Shown here piece after piece: positions 36,590-47,798 of a DNA stretch of 64,000 nt. The stretch's first letter is position 1. Every line of letters begins with the position of its first letter. The stretch comes from Clavelina lepadiformis (taxonomy: Eukaryota > Chordata > Ascidiacea > Aplousobranchia > Clavelinidae). The position numbers were made by a program, and so were the translations under genes. The stretch spans positions 4,218,501 to 4,282,500 of the forward strand of contig NC_135247.1 of the NCBI RefSeq assembly GCF_947623445.1, in the 5' to 3' direction. The notes under the pieces are model-generated. The model did no database searches, had not been told where the DNA came from, and was given only the letters and a program-made list of their open reading frames with translations.

Positions 36590-36673
36590 TGCTCTTTTTA
36601 TAGGTGTTTTAGTCATAGTAAAACATCGGTACTTGACAACCTACTTAAAATAATCCTAAAAGAGGTTCTTCTG
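36590..36673 (+). promoter_or_regulatory. Gene 2 leader with acceptor
   Basis: GCTCTTTTTATAG ends at 36603, 70 nt before the ATG; GTACTTGACAAC is a diverged form of the shared leader. Same 5'UTR-intron or trans-splice question as the other genes. Confidence 0.5.
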
Positions 36674-36755
36674 ATGATGCTTCCTGCGGGAGTAATCGCA
36701 CCATGTTTCGGGACAATTGTTTTGCTTCTGTCGATGGCGAGAAGCGATGCAACCG
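36674..36755 (+). CDS. Gene 2 signal-peptide exon
   Basis: Starts MMLPAGVIAPCFGTIVLLLS and ends SMARSDATG across a phase-1 donor; 82 nt as in genes 1 and 4. A second ATG follows immediately; the first gives the family length. Confidence 0.82.
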
Positions 36756-39700
36756 GTATAGATATAAATATAGGGTTGTTTTTATTCGCACTAATTTGAT
36801 TTGTGAATCAAAAGTCTGAAGTCTAAATATTTTGTGAGAGTTCCCATTTCTGCTGACACTTAGACTGACTTATAGTTTTGTGTATTTTGACACCTGTGGC
36901 AATCTTATGTGTGAAGCACAGATGGCATAGAGAAACACAATATTTTTATCTTTTTTTCAGGTGGTTCCACTTGTTACCAGATACTTCAGGTGAGCACTGA
37001 AGGAGGCATGGATATTGCCGATAACAAAAACAAAACAAACTGTGGCATCTCAGCGAATTGCCTTTTGCTAAAATCAGCATCTATTTTCCGTATTCCAGGT
37101 ACAATTTATGAACCAAATTTTAGTAAATAACAATTTTGAAATAATAACAAACATTATTGAGCATCAATCCTTGTGCAGTTTTGTGTAAATAAAGCTGACT
37201 TTTTAAGATTTGTATTGTTTATACAGGATTGCCAGACGCAGTTTCGGAAATGACGTATGGAGACTGCATGCCGGCCGCACAATGTGCTCAGCTTGACTGT
37301 AAAGTATTTTTATCAAGATTCTTGCAAACCGCTCCATATGATGTAGAAATCATAAACTGCACGGCTTCCTGTTGTCAAGGAGACCTGTGCAACAGCGATC
37401 AAGATGAATCAGAAGAAGAAGAAGAAGATGTTGACGAGACGAAGGACGGTAATGCGTGCTATAATAAACCCATGCTGTATTCATTAAAGTTACGTTTCAT
37501 GGAAAATTAATTAAAACGGTCCTGTGATTACAACTTTATCCATGTTTAAACACATAGCATATTTACACTGTTGTTGTGTTTGAGTTTTATTACAAGTGGA
37601 CAACATTATATCATGGTATGGCATCATAATCTTTATCTTCGGACTGAGGAAATTCTTTGCTACACTTATACCGGGCGATATTTCCTCACAGCTCGAGCCC
37701 GGTTACCGAGTTTGTCTTTGTGCAAGTTCCTATCAACACAGACGATGTTTTCTGATTTTATGAACTTTATATATCGTATTGCCCGAGTTTGGAACCGTTC
37801 ATCTAGATTCTAGACCATTGAACAATAACAGGCGTCGTTAATGCCTTGCCCTTGAGCATTACAAAAGTAGCTCTCCTGGGTACCGAATACGGGTGGCATT
37901 ATTGCGAGCCCAGCGCTCTAACTGCACCACCGCCAATAAATTTATATTTTTAGGTGAAAGCGAAACAGTTGACATCACAAGTAAAGCTCCCATTCTCACG
38001 ACGACTACTCCTTGTAAGCCTTATAGAGATATACTGTAGTATTTCTTTTTCAGTTGTAAATTAATTACAACTTTATACCTTATTATTAGAATCGTTGTAT
38101 TTATTTGAAGGTTTTTAACTAAATACTTTATTGTACAGTAGACTAATTACTCTCAACATTGATAATTCCGTTCTTCGATAATTAATTTGGAATTCTGTTA
38201 CTTTCCGTCAAAAAATACTACAAAGGAATAAACGTTAACGGTCAAATTTATCTCCCAACATTTTACAGTTTCATGCGGATTTACTGCCAATGTCACAAAA
38301 AATCTTCAGTATTTCACTTCACCTAACTATCCAGAGAATTACCCCAACAACATTGTATGTCCTTGGGTGTTTCATGCCCCTCCTGGGTATCGAATAAGTC
38401 TTCGTTTCTTGGATATTCAAACTGAAAGCTGCTGCGACACCATCAAAGTAAGTTTTGATCAGCCTATGTACTTACTTTTGTGAATAAGTATTTAGAGTTT
38501 TTCTTGGTATAATAACATGGACATTGTATCTCAGATGGTGTGGACTGCAAATAGTTGTACTTTTAATATAATGGATTCTCATCGCATACATTGAATAGTG
38601 TTCAGAAAACTGACATGTTTAAGCTTACATAACAACGTTATTTCAGCGTAAGGTGTTTTAGTTTGCTACTTCCTATAGATATCTGACGAAGAAGGGTCAA
38701 CTTCTATCTTTGTTCCTAAACCACCCGACAACTCTTTTGTAACCAAAACAAACGTACTTTCTATGTGGTTTGAGACCAATCGCGATACCACATTCCGAGG
38801 ATTCAAAGTTTCATACACTATCGATGGTGGGTTTTTTGTAATTGTAGTATACATGACACGATTTAAATTTTTGTTATTATAACCTTATATTTTAGTAGAG
38901 ATAATAGTTGGTTTACAAACTATATATGAAGTGGTTACAACCATTTATTGACTTTTATAACTTTTTATTGGGTGTTTTCACACCTAATTATACTCATTGA
39001 CAGTTTAAATATTCAAATTACCAGCTTACGTAGAATATTTCATACTGTAGTCGAACGAAGCAAATGCCATGTACCGTGATATAAAAAATGTGTATCGTTT
39101 GCATTTAGGTGCCAGGCTTCCCAGCGACACAAGTAAGTATCTTATTTATACAAAACAAAACCTAAAATTGTGTTTATTATTTCAATTTGCCAACTGATTT
39201 AGAATACACGCTGACTAATGCATGTGTTAGCAATATGTTTTTTATTGTCATTCATTTAAGTTGCAAAATCTGGAAAATTGTTTTAACCGACATATAGGTC
39301 TATATATACGTGGCAATATTTGACAAATCACATGTCTTTGTGAAGACGATATATGTTTGGTCGAGGATGAATTATTTCTGAGTGCTGGAGAAACACGATA
39401 CCTCCAATCACCCAACTACCCATCTGATTACCCATCTGATAAATACTGCACGGTTACAATCGTCGCCCCACCAGGATACTTTCTAAATATTACCTTTGAA
39501 GACTCTAAACTCCAGGACTTCTGGGACTACATTAAGGTTAACATGCAAGGGGTGCACAAACACCAACTTTAATCATTAGTACAACAAACCACACCTGCAA
39601 AGTGTGGGTTTGTCTTTTGTTTTTGCTGATAAAGAACAAAGTGGTTCCATATTATTCGCGTTTTTAAGCCGTTTATTCAAATGTACGTTTTTACCAAGAA

Positions 39701-42700
39701 ACTTTAAAGCCCTGACCAAGCCGCATGAATTAACACAAAGTTGGTTAAATTAAGAAGTGTTTTTTAAACAAAAACATCATTTTGTAATCAAAAAATCTAA
39801 CACTGGCACATTTTTCGCATCGATTGAACTTTCACTGTTTGATAGTTTCTATTTCTCAATTTGTCGTATGTCAGGTAACCAATGCAGACGAACAAGTCCC
39901 GGAACTAAACCCAACACGTTTTGATAATGCACTGAATGGTAGCACAGTTTACCAGTCGCCCGGCAGAAGAATTTCTGTACGATTTGTAAGTGACAACGGT
40001 GTCGTTGTCGAAAAAGGTTTCAGGCTTGTCTACACTGCCGTACCTGAAGGTTCGTTCTGTAATTGTGCTCTTTGTAACTTTGTTTCTCTGCAGAATTTAC
40101 CAAACAATATTTTTTTATTTTCTGGTTGTAGAATCACGACCACCTCCAGAGCCAGACACAAGATCTCCACGTACAAGTGAATATCGATTTAAATATATTT
40201 ATGTGCCGATAACTACCATATGGTTACATTTCAGGCTAAACTTAGGTAAATGAATACGAAAACAGATCACATTAAAGCGAAAGCTTTTACCAAAATATAA
40301 CATTATAGTTAAACTATACCAATGCATGGATTGAAAAGTAATGTCCGTATGGTACTTATATATTCAGCAACTATGTATAATATTTCCACATCTACCTTGA
40401 ACATGTAACTATTTCATAAAATTCATTCCGGTTTCTAAACCATCTCAAAAAAGAGTCACAATACTTCGCAATAGTTTTCCCTAATATGGCCTCCGCATTA
40501 TCCGTAACGGTTCAATATATTCTTTACAGTATCTGTGTGCAGTCGGAGACCGGTGTATGCTTCACAGCTCATAGCTTCTATCTCGGTTTCTGATGTGATA
40601 AAATCTCCAAGCGGGTGGCCAAGTTGGGATTCCAAATATTCCGGAAACCTTGACTGCACCGTCACAATTGTGGCTCCTCATGGACACGTCATATCGATAA
40701 GCATTGAAAAGATGCAAACTGAGACCTGCTGCGATAAGTTAACGGTAATTTGTTTTAAATTCAGTTTTTATCAACGCTTGTCTAACAGCAAAACACTTAA
40801 TAGTTAAATTCATATTTATTCCAACATGTGCAATGGAACTGTTTGACACATAATAAAGAGGCAAGTTTTAATAGTAAATTAACTTTGATGATCTTCAGAT
40901 AACTAACACCGATCCGAAAGTGACCGAGGAATTCTCTCGTCGTTATTCTGGTTTTATCCTGGTTGGTCTTCCTCAAGTTTTCACCACACCAGGGCGCAGC
41001 GTTTCTGTTCACTTCGTGACTGACGACATAATCGAATATGACGGTTTCAGATTTTCCTACAGAGCGATTCCGGGTATATTGTGTGATACGTGTTGCTTTC
41101 TGCTGGAACTGATATTTGCCAAAAAACTCCGTTTTGTTTTACTTTACCTTAATCATGTAATATCTTAATCATTCAATCAGTATTCAGTGTTTTATTTTGA
41201 TCGATATAAGCATTTATTTTCCATGGACTTGTTGGTTTTTGTATAGTTTGTAATAAATATTTCATTGAGCGTTTTAGGTGAATGTCTATTCATTACCATC
41301 ATACTGATTTTCTTTTTTAGATCCAAAATTAGAAACAACACCGGAACCTACGACTACGGTTCCTGGTATGCCTTTTCTTTCTTCTTTCATATACCACTTG
41401 GTTCTACCGTCACAATGGCCAATAAAAATGACTTTCTCATTAATTCAATCAAGATTTTCTTAAACGCAATTAAGGCAGATTTTATGAGATGTGTGCATGA
41501 TGGCGTTTTTTATTTAATTTCATAACATTGTTTAGCGTAATAAATTGTGTGTTTGTAATTAGTCTAAGCAGTCTGTAACTCAATTAATCTGTTAATTTTT
41601 TTTTTAGAAACTACTCAGCCAACAACAACCACCACGACTACCACTCCCACCACACAAGACACCACCGCTGGTAAGGTTTAGATAGCAATGATTTGTTATG
41701 TGTGTTGAAGGGAAAGTATTTTCAAGCCTGTATATTAAAGCAAGTATTTCTAAAACTATCCCAGACATTGGTTGAACTTTTTAGATACAAACAATACAGA
41801 ATGTTGTCAGTTCAACTGCTTACGATTTTTCTGTTTTAATTTCAGTTTTTCTGTTTTAATTTCAGTTTTTATTTGTAAAATTATTAATTCAAGTTTGTAT
41901 ATTTTCGTTTTTAGTTTCTACAACGACAGCAGGTAAGTTTTTTTTTCACATTGTTTTTTCCCTTGAAAATATACAACCTTCAATTGTCCTTGTATAACTA
42001 ACCAAATTCTTTGGACAGCTCCTTGTGGGTTTAATGCAACTGCATCTGAGCTTCCTCAAACACTCAATGCACCTGGAGAACCTATTTTTTTAATATATTT
42101 TAAAGTTATAATCATAAGCAGATGCCATGTAGCCTGATTTTGTTTTTAGAAACATGTAACCTTTTTTTTAGGCACAAGACTCCCTAATGACACAAGTGAG
42201 TATCTTATTTACAAAGAAAAACGAAACTCTGAAAAATGTTTTTATTGTCTACTTGCAAATTACAATATATACCGTTTGGCTATACCTACAGTATGTATTA
42301 TCTTCTGGCTTAGGTTACTCGCTGGAAAAATATTCGCTTCAGTGTTTCTTTTATAGTAATTTGTATGGAAAACTGTTTCAAAAAATAAATGTATACTTTC
42401 CAACAATTAATCAACAAAATAGTTGATTGTTTTTGTAATTAGACGACATTTGCATGGTCGAGGGTGAATTACAAGTGGATGTAGGAAAAAAAACGATATC
42501 TCCAATCACCCAACTACCCATCTGATTACCCACTTAATAAAGATTGTACAGTTGTAGTCGTCGCTCCAATAGGATATTTTCTTAATATTACATTTGAAGA
42601 CTTTAAAGTTGAATATTTTTGGGACTACGTACAGGTTAGCATGTTAATGATAGGCTTTCATATGGGATCTGATCATCAGGTTAGATGAAAATCACAGTTG

Positions 42701-45081
42701 CAAAGTGTGAGCAGTCTTGCACTATACTACATCGTATTATTCGCATATATAAGCTGTTGTTTAAGCATTTCTGTACAAAAATACGCTTATTTAAGTCATA
42801 TATATTGGAATGGTATACATTTTTGGTTTCACCAAGCTTATATTTGCTTAATTATGAAGCTTTTAACTTTAACATTTATACATTGCAGTTCAAAAATGCA
42901 GACGACCAAGTCCCGGAATTAAACCCATCAATACGTTTTAGTAGTGTAGTGAATAGTAGCACCGTTTATCTGTCGCCTGGCAGAAAACTTTTTGTGCACT
43001 TTGTAAGTGATAATGGTGTCGTTGAGAGGGGTTTCAGGATTGCTTACACTGCCGTACCTGAAGGTTTGTTCCATATATTTCTGTGTTTATTTTTTTTATT
43101 TTCTAAATTTAACAAACAATAACCAATTATTTCTTGTTTGTAGAATTGCGCCCATTACCGGTGCCAGACACAAGACCTTCGCGTTCAAGTACATATTGTC
43201 TTATATGTCATATTGTCTTATTGTCTTATTGTCTTATAATGCTGGTTACTGCTTATAAATTGTTATTTTGTACGAAATCCAGATATATGACCATTCAGTA
43301 GCAAACAAGCATAGATAAAAAGTTAACTTTGTTGCCAAACAGATAACCAAAAGTAAATTCTATCAACGCTGGACCAAGTTAAATGTTATTGTTGTGATAA
43401 TAATTTGATCTTAATTAATCTGCTTTTATCTTTATTGAGAATATTCGAAAATAACCATTTTATAAAACTTATTTTGGTATACCTGCCTTATGAAAGGAGT
43501 GTTGACATCTTTTGCAATTTCGCCCTTTAATTTGCGGTGTTCGAAATATGTTTTTAATCTTTAAACTTTTTCTTGACAGCCTCTGTGTGCGAAAAAAGAC
43601 CGGTGTATGCTCCACAGCTCATAGCTTCTATCTCGGTTTCGGACGCGATCAAGTCTCCAGGCGAGAGAAAATATTCCAGCAACCTGGACTGTGCCGTGAC
43701 AATTGTGGCTCCTCATCGTTACGTCCTCTCGATAAGTATCGAAAGCATGGGAACTGAGACCTGCTGCGATTTCTTAACAGTACGTTGAACACAAGGGTTT
43801 TACGAGCAGTTTTTAACAATACAATTGTTCATCACTGAAAAATAGTGTTTTCTTTCAACATATATTTTACTTAACTCCATGTTCTTTCGCATATTTACAA
43901 TGTAAGTTTTAATAGTAAATTAACTTTGATGATCTTCAGATAACTAACAACGATCCGAAAGTGACCGAGAAATTCTCTCGTCGTTATTCTGGTTTTATCC
44001 TGGTTGGTCTTCCTCAAGTTTTCACCACACCAGGCCGCAGCATTTCAGTCCGTTTCACTTCAGACGACGGAATCGAGTACCGTGGTTTCAGATTTTCCTA
44101 CAGAGCGATACCGGGTATTTGAAGCGTGAAAGCTCGGAAAAATACTTTAGAGTGTCAATTATTTGCACATTCGCACTGTTGAAATCTTTTTTCACAATTC
44201 AGTTTTTTTAATTTTTCTAATTTTAAAAATTAGCATTGATTTTACATATATTTCTTCATGATATGTTTGTACATACAGTAGGTTACTTAACTTTAGACTA
44301 ATTGTGCTGTTAAATTAATCTTTTTTATTTACCCATGAATACTATTCTATTTAGACCCACAATTAGAAACAACGCTAGCACCTACTACTACTGTTTCTGG
44401 TAAGCCTTTTGTTTTTGATCTAATGTCACCTAATGTATCGATACTATAAGAACTTGGCTAGAGCTAGCTATACACTCAAATAGTATGCCAATAATATGTA
44501 TTACTCCAATCTACAAAGCTTATTGTTTCCGTTGTTAAACCTAAGCTTTTGTAAAGCACTAAATCACATGTTTAGTGGCACATTGGGACACTTAATTTAA
44601 TAAAGATTTCTAATTTAATGAACAGATTCCCCAGCAATCCAACATTATTTACTCGATGACGCAACATTGACGTACGACACGGCCAGACAACATTGCATCG
44701 ACAATGGAGCTGATTTGTGCTTGAAAAGCGACATTTGTATCAACTACGTACCTGCCATTATAGGTATCCAAGATGGTGATCATTGGACACCTGTAAGGTG
44801 AAACTTTGAGATTATTGAGATATCGCGCTGACGGTGGCACCGTAAATTGTGATCTCGTTGCTTTATTTTCAATTCTTCGCAGAAATGGCTACAATGACTG
44901 GGTAGAAGTTGGCAACGACAATGATCCAGATGGGAAGGGTCGTGTTTGCTTTCGTCACAATGAACTTTATTCTGCTCCTCGTTGGGGTACCACTCCTGGT
45001 CCTTGTCCTCCATGGAACCCTCGCAAAATTTGTGATATAAAAAGTCATGTATTTTGCTGTCGTAATATTTCTAGTAATTGA
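36674..45081 (+). CDS. Gene 2: secreted LU-CUB(5)-lectin-like protein
   Basis: Twenty-four exons by splice signal and phase. Order: signal exon, one LU, linker, CUB 1-5 with Thr/Pro linkers, linker, and a C-terminal 8-Cys lectin-like domain ending in TGA at 45079-45081. Total is 3007 nt, one more than a multiple of three, because the CUB 4 N-half exon carries one extra base. Without that base the protein would be about 1001 residues; skipping the damaged CUB pair also keeps the frame. The protein has no membrane anchor. Compared with gene 1 it lacks the first LU type, the second LU block and the VWA, and instead ends in the domain that gene 3 repeats five times. The ligand is unknown. Confidence 0.72.
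36961..37448 (+). CDS. Gene 2 LU domain
   Basis: Exons 36961-37098 (GGSTCYQILQVST) and 37227-37448 (YGDC, C-AQLDC, CCQGDLCN, short acidic tail). Same type as gene 1 LU 2. Linker exon 37954-38013 follows; an in-frame alternative donor sits at 37981. Confidence 0.82.
37831..37934 (-). repeat. tRNA-derived SINE-like element
   Basis: Read on the minus strand it begins GGTGGTGCAGTTAGAGCGCT, resembling a tRNA box A, then a degraded box B, then the motif with CAAGGGCAAGGCATTAA. It lies in a gene 2 intron. Probably a SINE rather than a functional tRNA. Confidence 0.45.
38269..38826 (+). CDS. Gene 2 CUB 1
   Basis: Exons 38269-38447 (SCGFTANVTKN, SPNYPENYPNN, CPWVF, ESCCDTIK) and 38679-38826 (FETNRDTTFRGF). 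Closest relative is gene 1 CUB 3. Linker exon 39109-39132 (GARLPSDTS) follows. Confidence 0.82.
39346..40049 (+). CDS. Gene 2 CUB 2 (lacks the CC motif)
   Basis: Exons 39346-39536 (DDICLVEDE, SPNYPSDYPSD, YCTVTIVAP, FWDYIK) and 39875-40049 (FVSDNGVVVEKGF). The usual CC before the first-half border is replaced by FW. Linker exon 40132-40176 follows. Confidence 0.78.
40530..41073 (+). CDS. Gene 2 CUB 3
   Basis: Exons 40530-40744 (SVCSRRPVYA, DCTVTIVAP, ETCCDKLT) and 40899-41073 (FVTDDIIEYDGF). The N-half is the longest in the family. Linker exons 41321-41365, 41608-41670 (Thr run) and 41916-41933 follow. Confidence 0.8.
42019..42090 (+). pseudogene. Relic CUB N-half exon in gene 2
   Basis: Good acceptor, then APCGFNATASELPQTLNAPG, then unrelated T-rich sequence with no donor. 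Counterpart of the relic at 13164 in gene 1. The gene probably skips it to exon 42172-42195. Confidence 0.65.
42443..43063 (+). CDS. Gene 2 CUB 4, frameshifted
   Basis: Exons 42443-42634 and 42889-43063, preceded by linker 42172-42195 and followed by linker 43144-43188. The N-half is 192 nt against 191 in its twin at 39346. The extra base is in an eight-A run at about 42486-42493, after which the reading is shifted until the exon end. The C-half is intact (FVSDNGVVERGF). This CUB also has FW in place of CC. It may be a true lesion, a polymorphism, or an assembly or sequencing error in a homopolymer. Confidence 0.65.
43194..43238 (+). repeat. TATTGTCTTA microsatellite-like repeat
   Basis: Four to five imperfect copies of a TATTGTCTTA-type unit in the intron between gene 2 CUB 4 and CUB 5. 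Confidence 0.5.
43580..44114 (+). CDS. Gene 2 CUB 5
   Basis: Exons 43580-43779 (SVCEKRPVYA, DCAVTIVAP, ETCCDFLT) and 43940-44114 (FTSDDGIEYRGF). Sister of CUB 3, with a near-identical start of the C-half and upstream intron. Linker exon 44355-44399 follows. Confidence 0.8.
44626..45081 (+). CDS. Gene 2 C-terminal lectin-like domain
   Basis: Exons 44626-44797 (HYLLDDATLTYDTARQHC, then LC and IC cysteines, DGDHWTPVR) and 44883-45081 (GYNDWVEVGNDN, GRVC, CPPW, KIC, VFCCR, then NISSN and stop). The TARxxC-GxxLC pattern recalls C-type-lectin-like folds, but I assign no named family. It is the single-copy version of the domain that gene 3 has five times. Confidence 0.78.
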
Positions 45082-46191
45082 ACTAATCCGCATCTGTCAC
45101 ATATAATTGGTGTCGAAAATATCTATTGATTCATTTTACAACACATGTTCGCGTGTAAAACTTGACAGTAAAACTTAAAATCAATACACAGCATATCGGT
45201 GTAATTGTACATGTAAAGTGTGTTTGTGGATTCATCTTGTTGGTAATAATCAAATATATTTTACAATGGCGAACAACACAGATAACAAACCAATACTATC
45301 GATGAAAATCCTTGTTCAACTCACATTTTTTTAAGGAGACAGTAAGTTTTGCAAAGCTGGTTATCACGTTGGGAGGCACATTTTGCTGCTTTTACCAAGT
45401 CACACAGTAGATGCGTAAACAAGATTATTGTTGCATGAAACAGCAGCAAATGTTTATGTGCTGAAGCAATACAATTTTAACACCACTATAGTAAACAACA
45501 ATTAAGCTTATTTTGTGGCTTTGCAAATTTAAATACGACTCTTAGCAGAGCACCAACTCGAGTGTTGTCAAATAGCTGGTGACGAAAAACATCAATTAAG
45601 TACTGCTCCTTAATACAGTTGCTTTAAAACGCATAATTTACATTAAACTGACACCAACGGCAACAGCTCCTGATAACTGACCACTATAACAGTAACACAA
45701 ACATATAGGCCTACACACTACAGTCTTGTACAAAAAGTTGTCCTTTTACTCCTTATTGATACTCACCTGTCATTTAAGCAAGTATTGGTAACCAGCAGCT
45801 GATGAACTTGTTTAACGCATCGTTTAGTGCGTATTATTTGAAGAGCAATATGTTGATAAAATCAAATAATTCGAATCAAGAACATCATAGCCAGAGTATA
45901 GGATGCAAACATTACAACTATATATACAGATGTTTTGAGTATAATAACTATATATGGTCATTATTAAAGCAAAATAGAAGTAATCAGCAAGGTTTTTCGA
46001 GTTTCAAATTTTGCAGATCGCATATCTTTTAGTAGGTTTATATCCAAAAAAAGATTGTAAAATTAAAAAATCTTACATATAGTTTAAGTTGATGTTAGAC
46101 TGTATCTTCCGTTCTTAAAAGCCAAAACCACTAGGAAATTATTTGAAAGTATGTAAAAAACCATTATGGAAGTAATATAGCAAGAAAGCAA

Positions 46192-46826
46192 CAGCGCATG
46201 TGATCTGAAGATGGGCTCAAACTCAGCCCACAAGAAATCCAGAGCCCGGCCCAAGGAAAACTTAAAGCACAGCCAATTCACTTTTGAGCCAAGCTCATTT
46301 CAATGTCTATACTTTTTAGCGTAACCCATTTCCATTATGAGAATCTGAGCCAATGTTACACTACTCCGGGGCTACTTTTAATACTAGATTTTTTGCTAAT
46401 GTTGTTAATGTTAGATGTCTTTTAATTTAGTTAAACGCTTGAGTCGTTGTGTTCATTTGCAAAAGGAAAGACGAAAATTCGAAAAAAACGCAAAATAATG
46501 TTTGTGTCTCATCGGTCCCACATTTCTCTTACCCTATATTCAGCACAAAGAAAATAGTTGAATAAAAATGTGACATTTTAAATACTACAATAGAAATCAC
46601 ACTACGACTCCACATGACGCACGGGGCTTAACATTGAAATGGGCTGGGCTCAAAATTCAAATGCTCATTTTTTTTGATGGGCTCAAATATTAAATAATTT
46701 ATTAAGCACAAATTTTAAATGGGCTGGGTTTAATATTGTAATGGACTGGGCTCAAAGTTCAAATGGGCTGGGCTCAGATTTCTGGTGGGCTGGGCTCAAG
46801 CCCATTTTTCGGTCACAACACCCTCT
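46192..46826. mobile_element. Probable decayed non-autonomous hAT-like element
   Basis: Both ends carry runs of GGGCTGGGCTCAAA-type motifs facing inward; the left end reads GATGGGCTCAAACTCAGCCC and the right end, on the other strand, AATGGGCTTGAGCCCAGCCC. Matching outer ends are degraded and no clean target duplication is visible. Confidence 0.5.
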
Positions 46827-47717
46827 CCAAATAGGCGCCGTGATAAGAATGTTGGATGCTGCTGCGTTATCGCGTTTTGGCTAACAAGAGCTGTAAACTC
46901 AATGCTTAAGGCTACCAATAGGCCGAATTGACAACAAATAATGTCACAATAGACACGTATCTGTGCATTACAAGATGTACGTGTATTAATTACGGTAAAT
47001 AAATTATACCTGTATACAGGTATACAACTCAACTCAACTTTCTTTTAAAATTTTAAATATTTGGAGTAAAAATACTTTCCCAAAAGATTTTGGTCTGAAA
47101 ACGTGATTGCATTTTTAAGTCTGCAAGCGCTATGTCGGCAAATCTACGATTGCCATATGACCGCAAGTTCCATGTTAAACCACTTACCGAAAAGTAAACA
47201 ATTTAAACGTCAATACACTGAAAACGAAGTGTTAAATTTTTAACGCTAAATAAACACATCGATCTAAGGCTTCTAAGCCGAGAACACTTCAGCGGGTTAA
47301 TGATGCTTTTAAAAATTGTATTTTTATGTTTGGATGTTATCTAAGTTATTCGCAGTTTGTTGTTCTAAGCAAAATTGTACCACTACAGCAAAAGTGGTTC
47401 AAGGTATTTATTTGTTAAGCGCTTCCTTTCTGCTCAACATCAACGCAAAGTAAATGAGCAATAAGAATACTGATACCTTTTTCTGTATAATTGGAAATTC
47501 ATTAGCAAAACGGTACTTGGACCCTTAAAAGAGTTGATTTAAGCAACTTGTCAAACTGCCCATATAGTAATTTAGCAATTAATGCAACATAAATTGACTT
47601 CCAATTATTTGAAAACATGCTGACGTAAAATAAGAAATACCTTCGCTAAAAAAAGCACGGCCGATGGTAAAGAAAAGAGCGGGAATTTTTAGTATGCTCC
47701 ATATGGTAAGGTAATTA

Positions 47718-47798
47718 CGGAAGTTATCTGTTGCATATCGCTAATTTTACACAAAAACTGCTTAGGTACAGGAAAAATAGCACCGGTAGATTGGAGGG
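47718..47798 (+). promoter_or_regulatory. Relic copy of the family promoter
   Basis: CGGAAGTT at 47718-47725, then a decayed TATA position (CATATCG), then TTGGAGGG at 47791-47798. No gene of the family lies downstream on this strand, so it is likely a remnant of a lost copy. Confidence 0.4.

Larger units (their letters stand above)
33146..36673 (+). other. Intergenic region between genes 1 and 2
   Basis: Holds the gene 1 3'UTR, a block at about 34017-34255 similar to 655-945 upstream of gene 1, the gene 2 promoter, and the gene 2 leader. I see nothing recognisable in 34450-36590. Confidence 0.6.

Noticed and set aside
37870..37934. Possible tRNA gene
   Set aside because: Only box A is convincing, box B is degraded and the tail has a SINE motif; called SINE-like instead.
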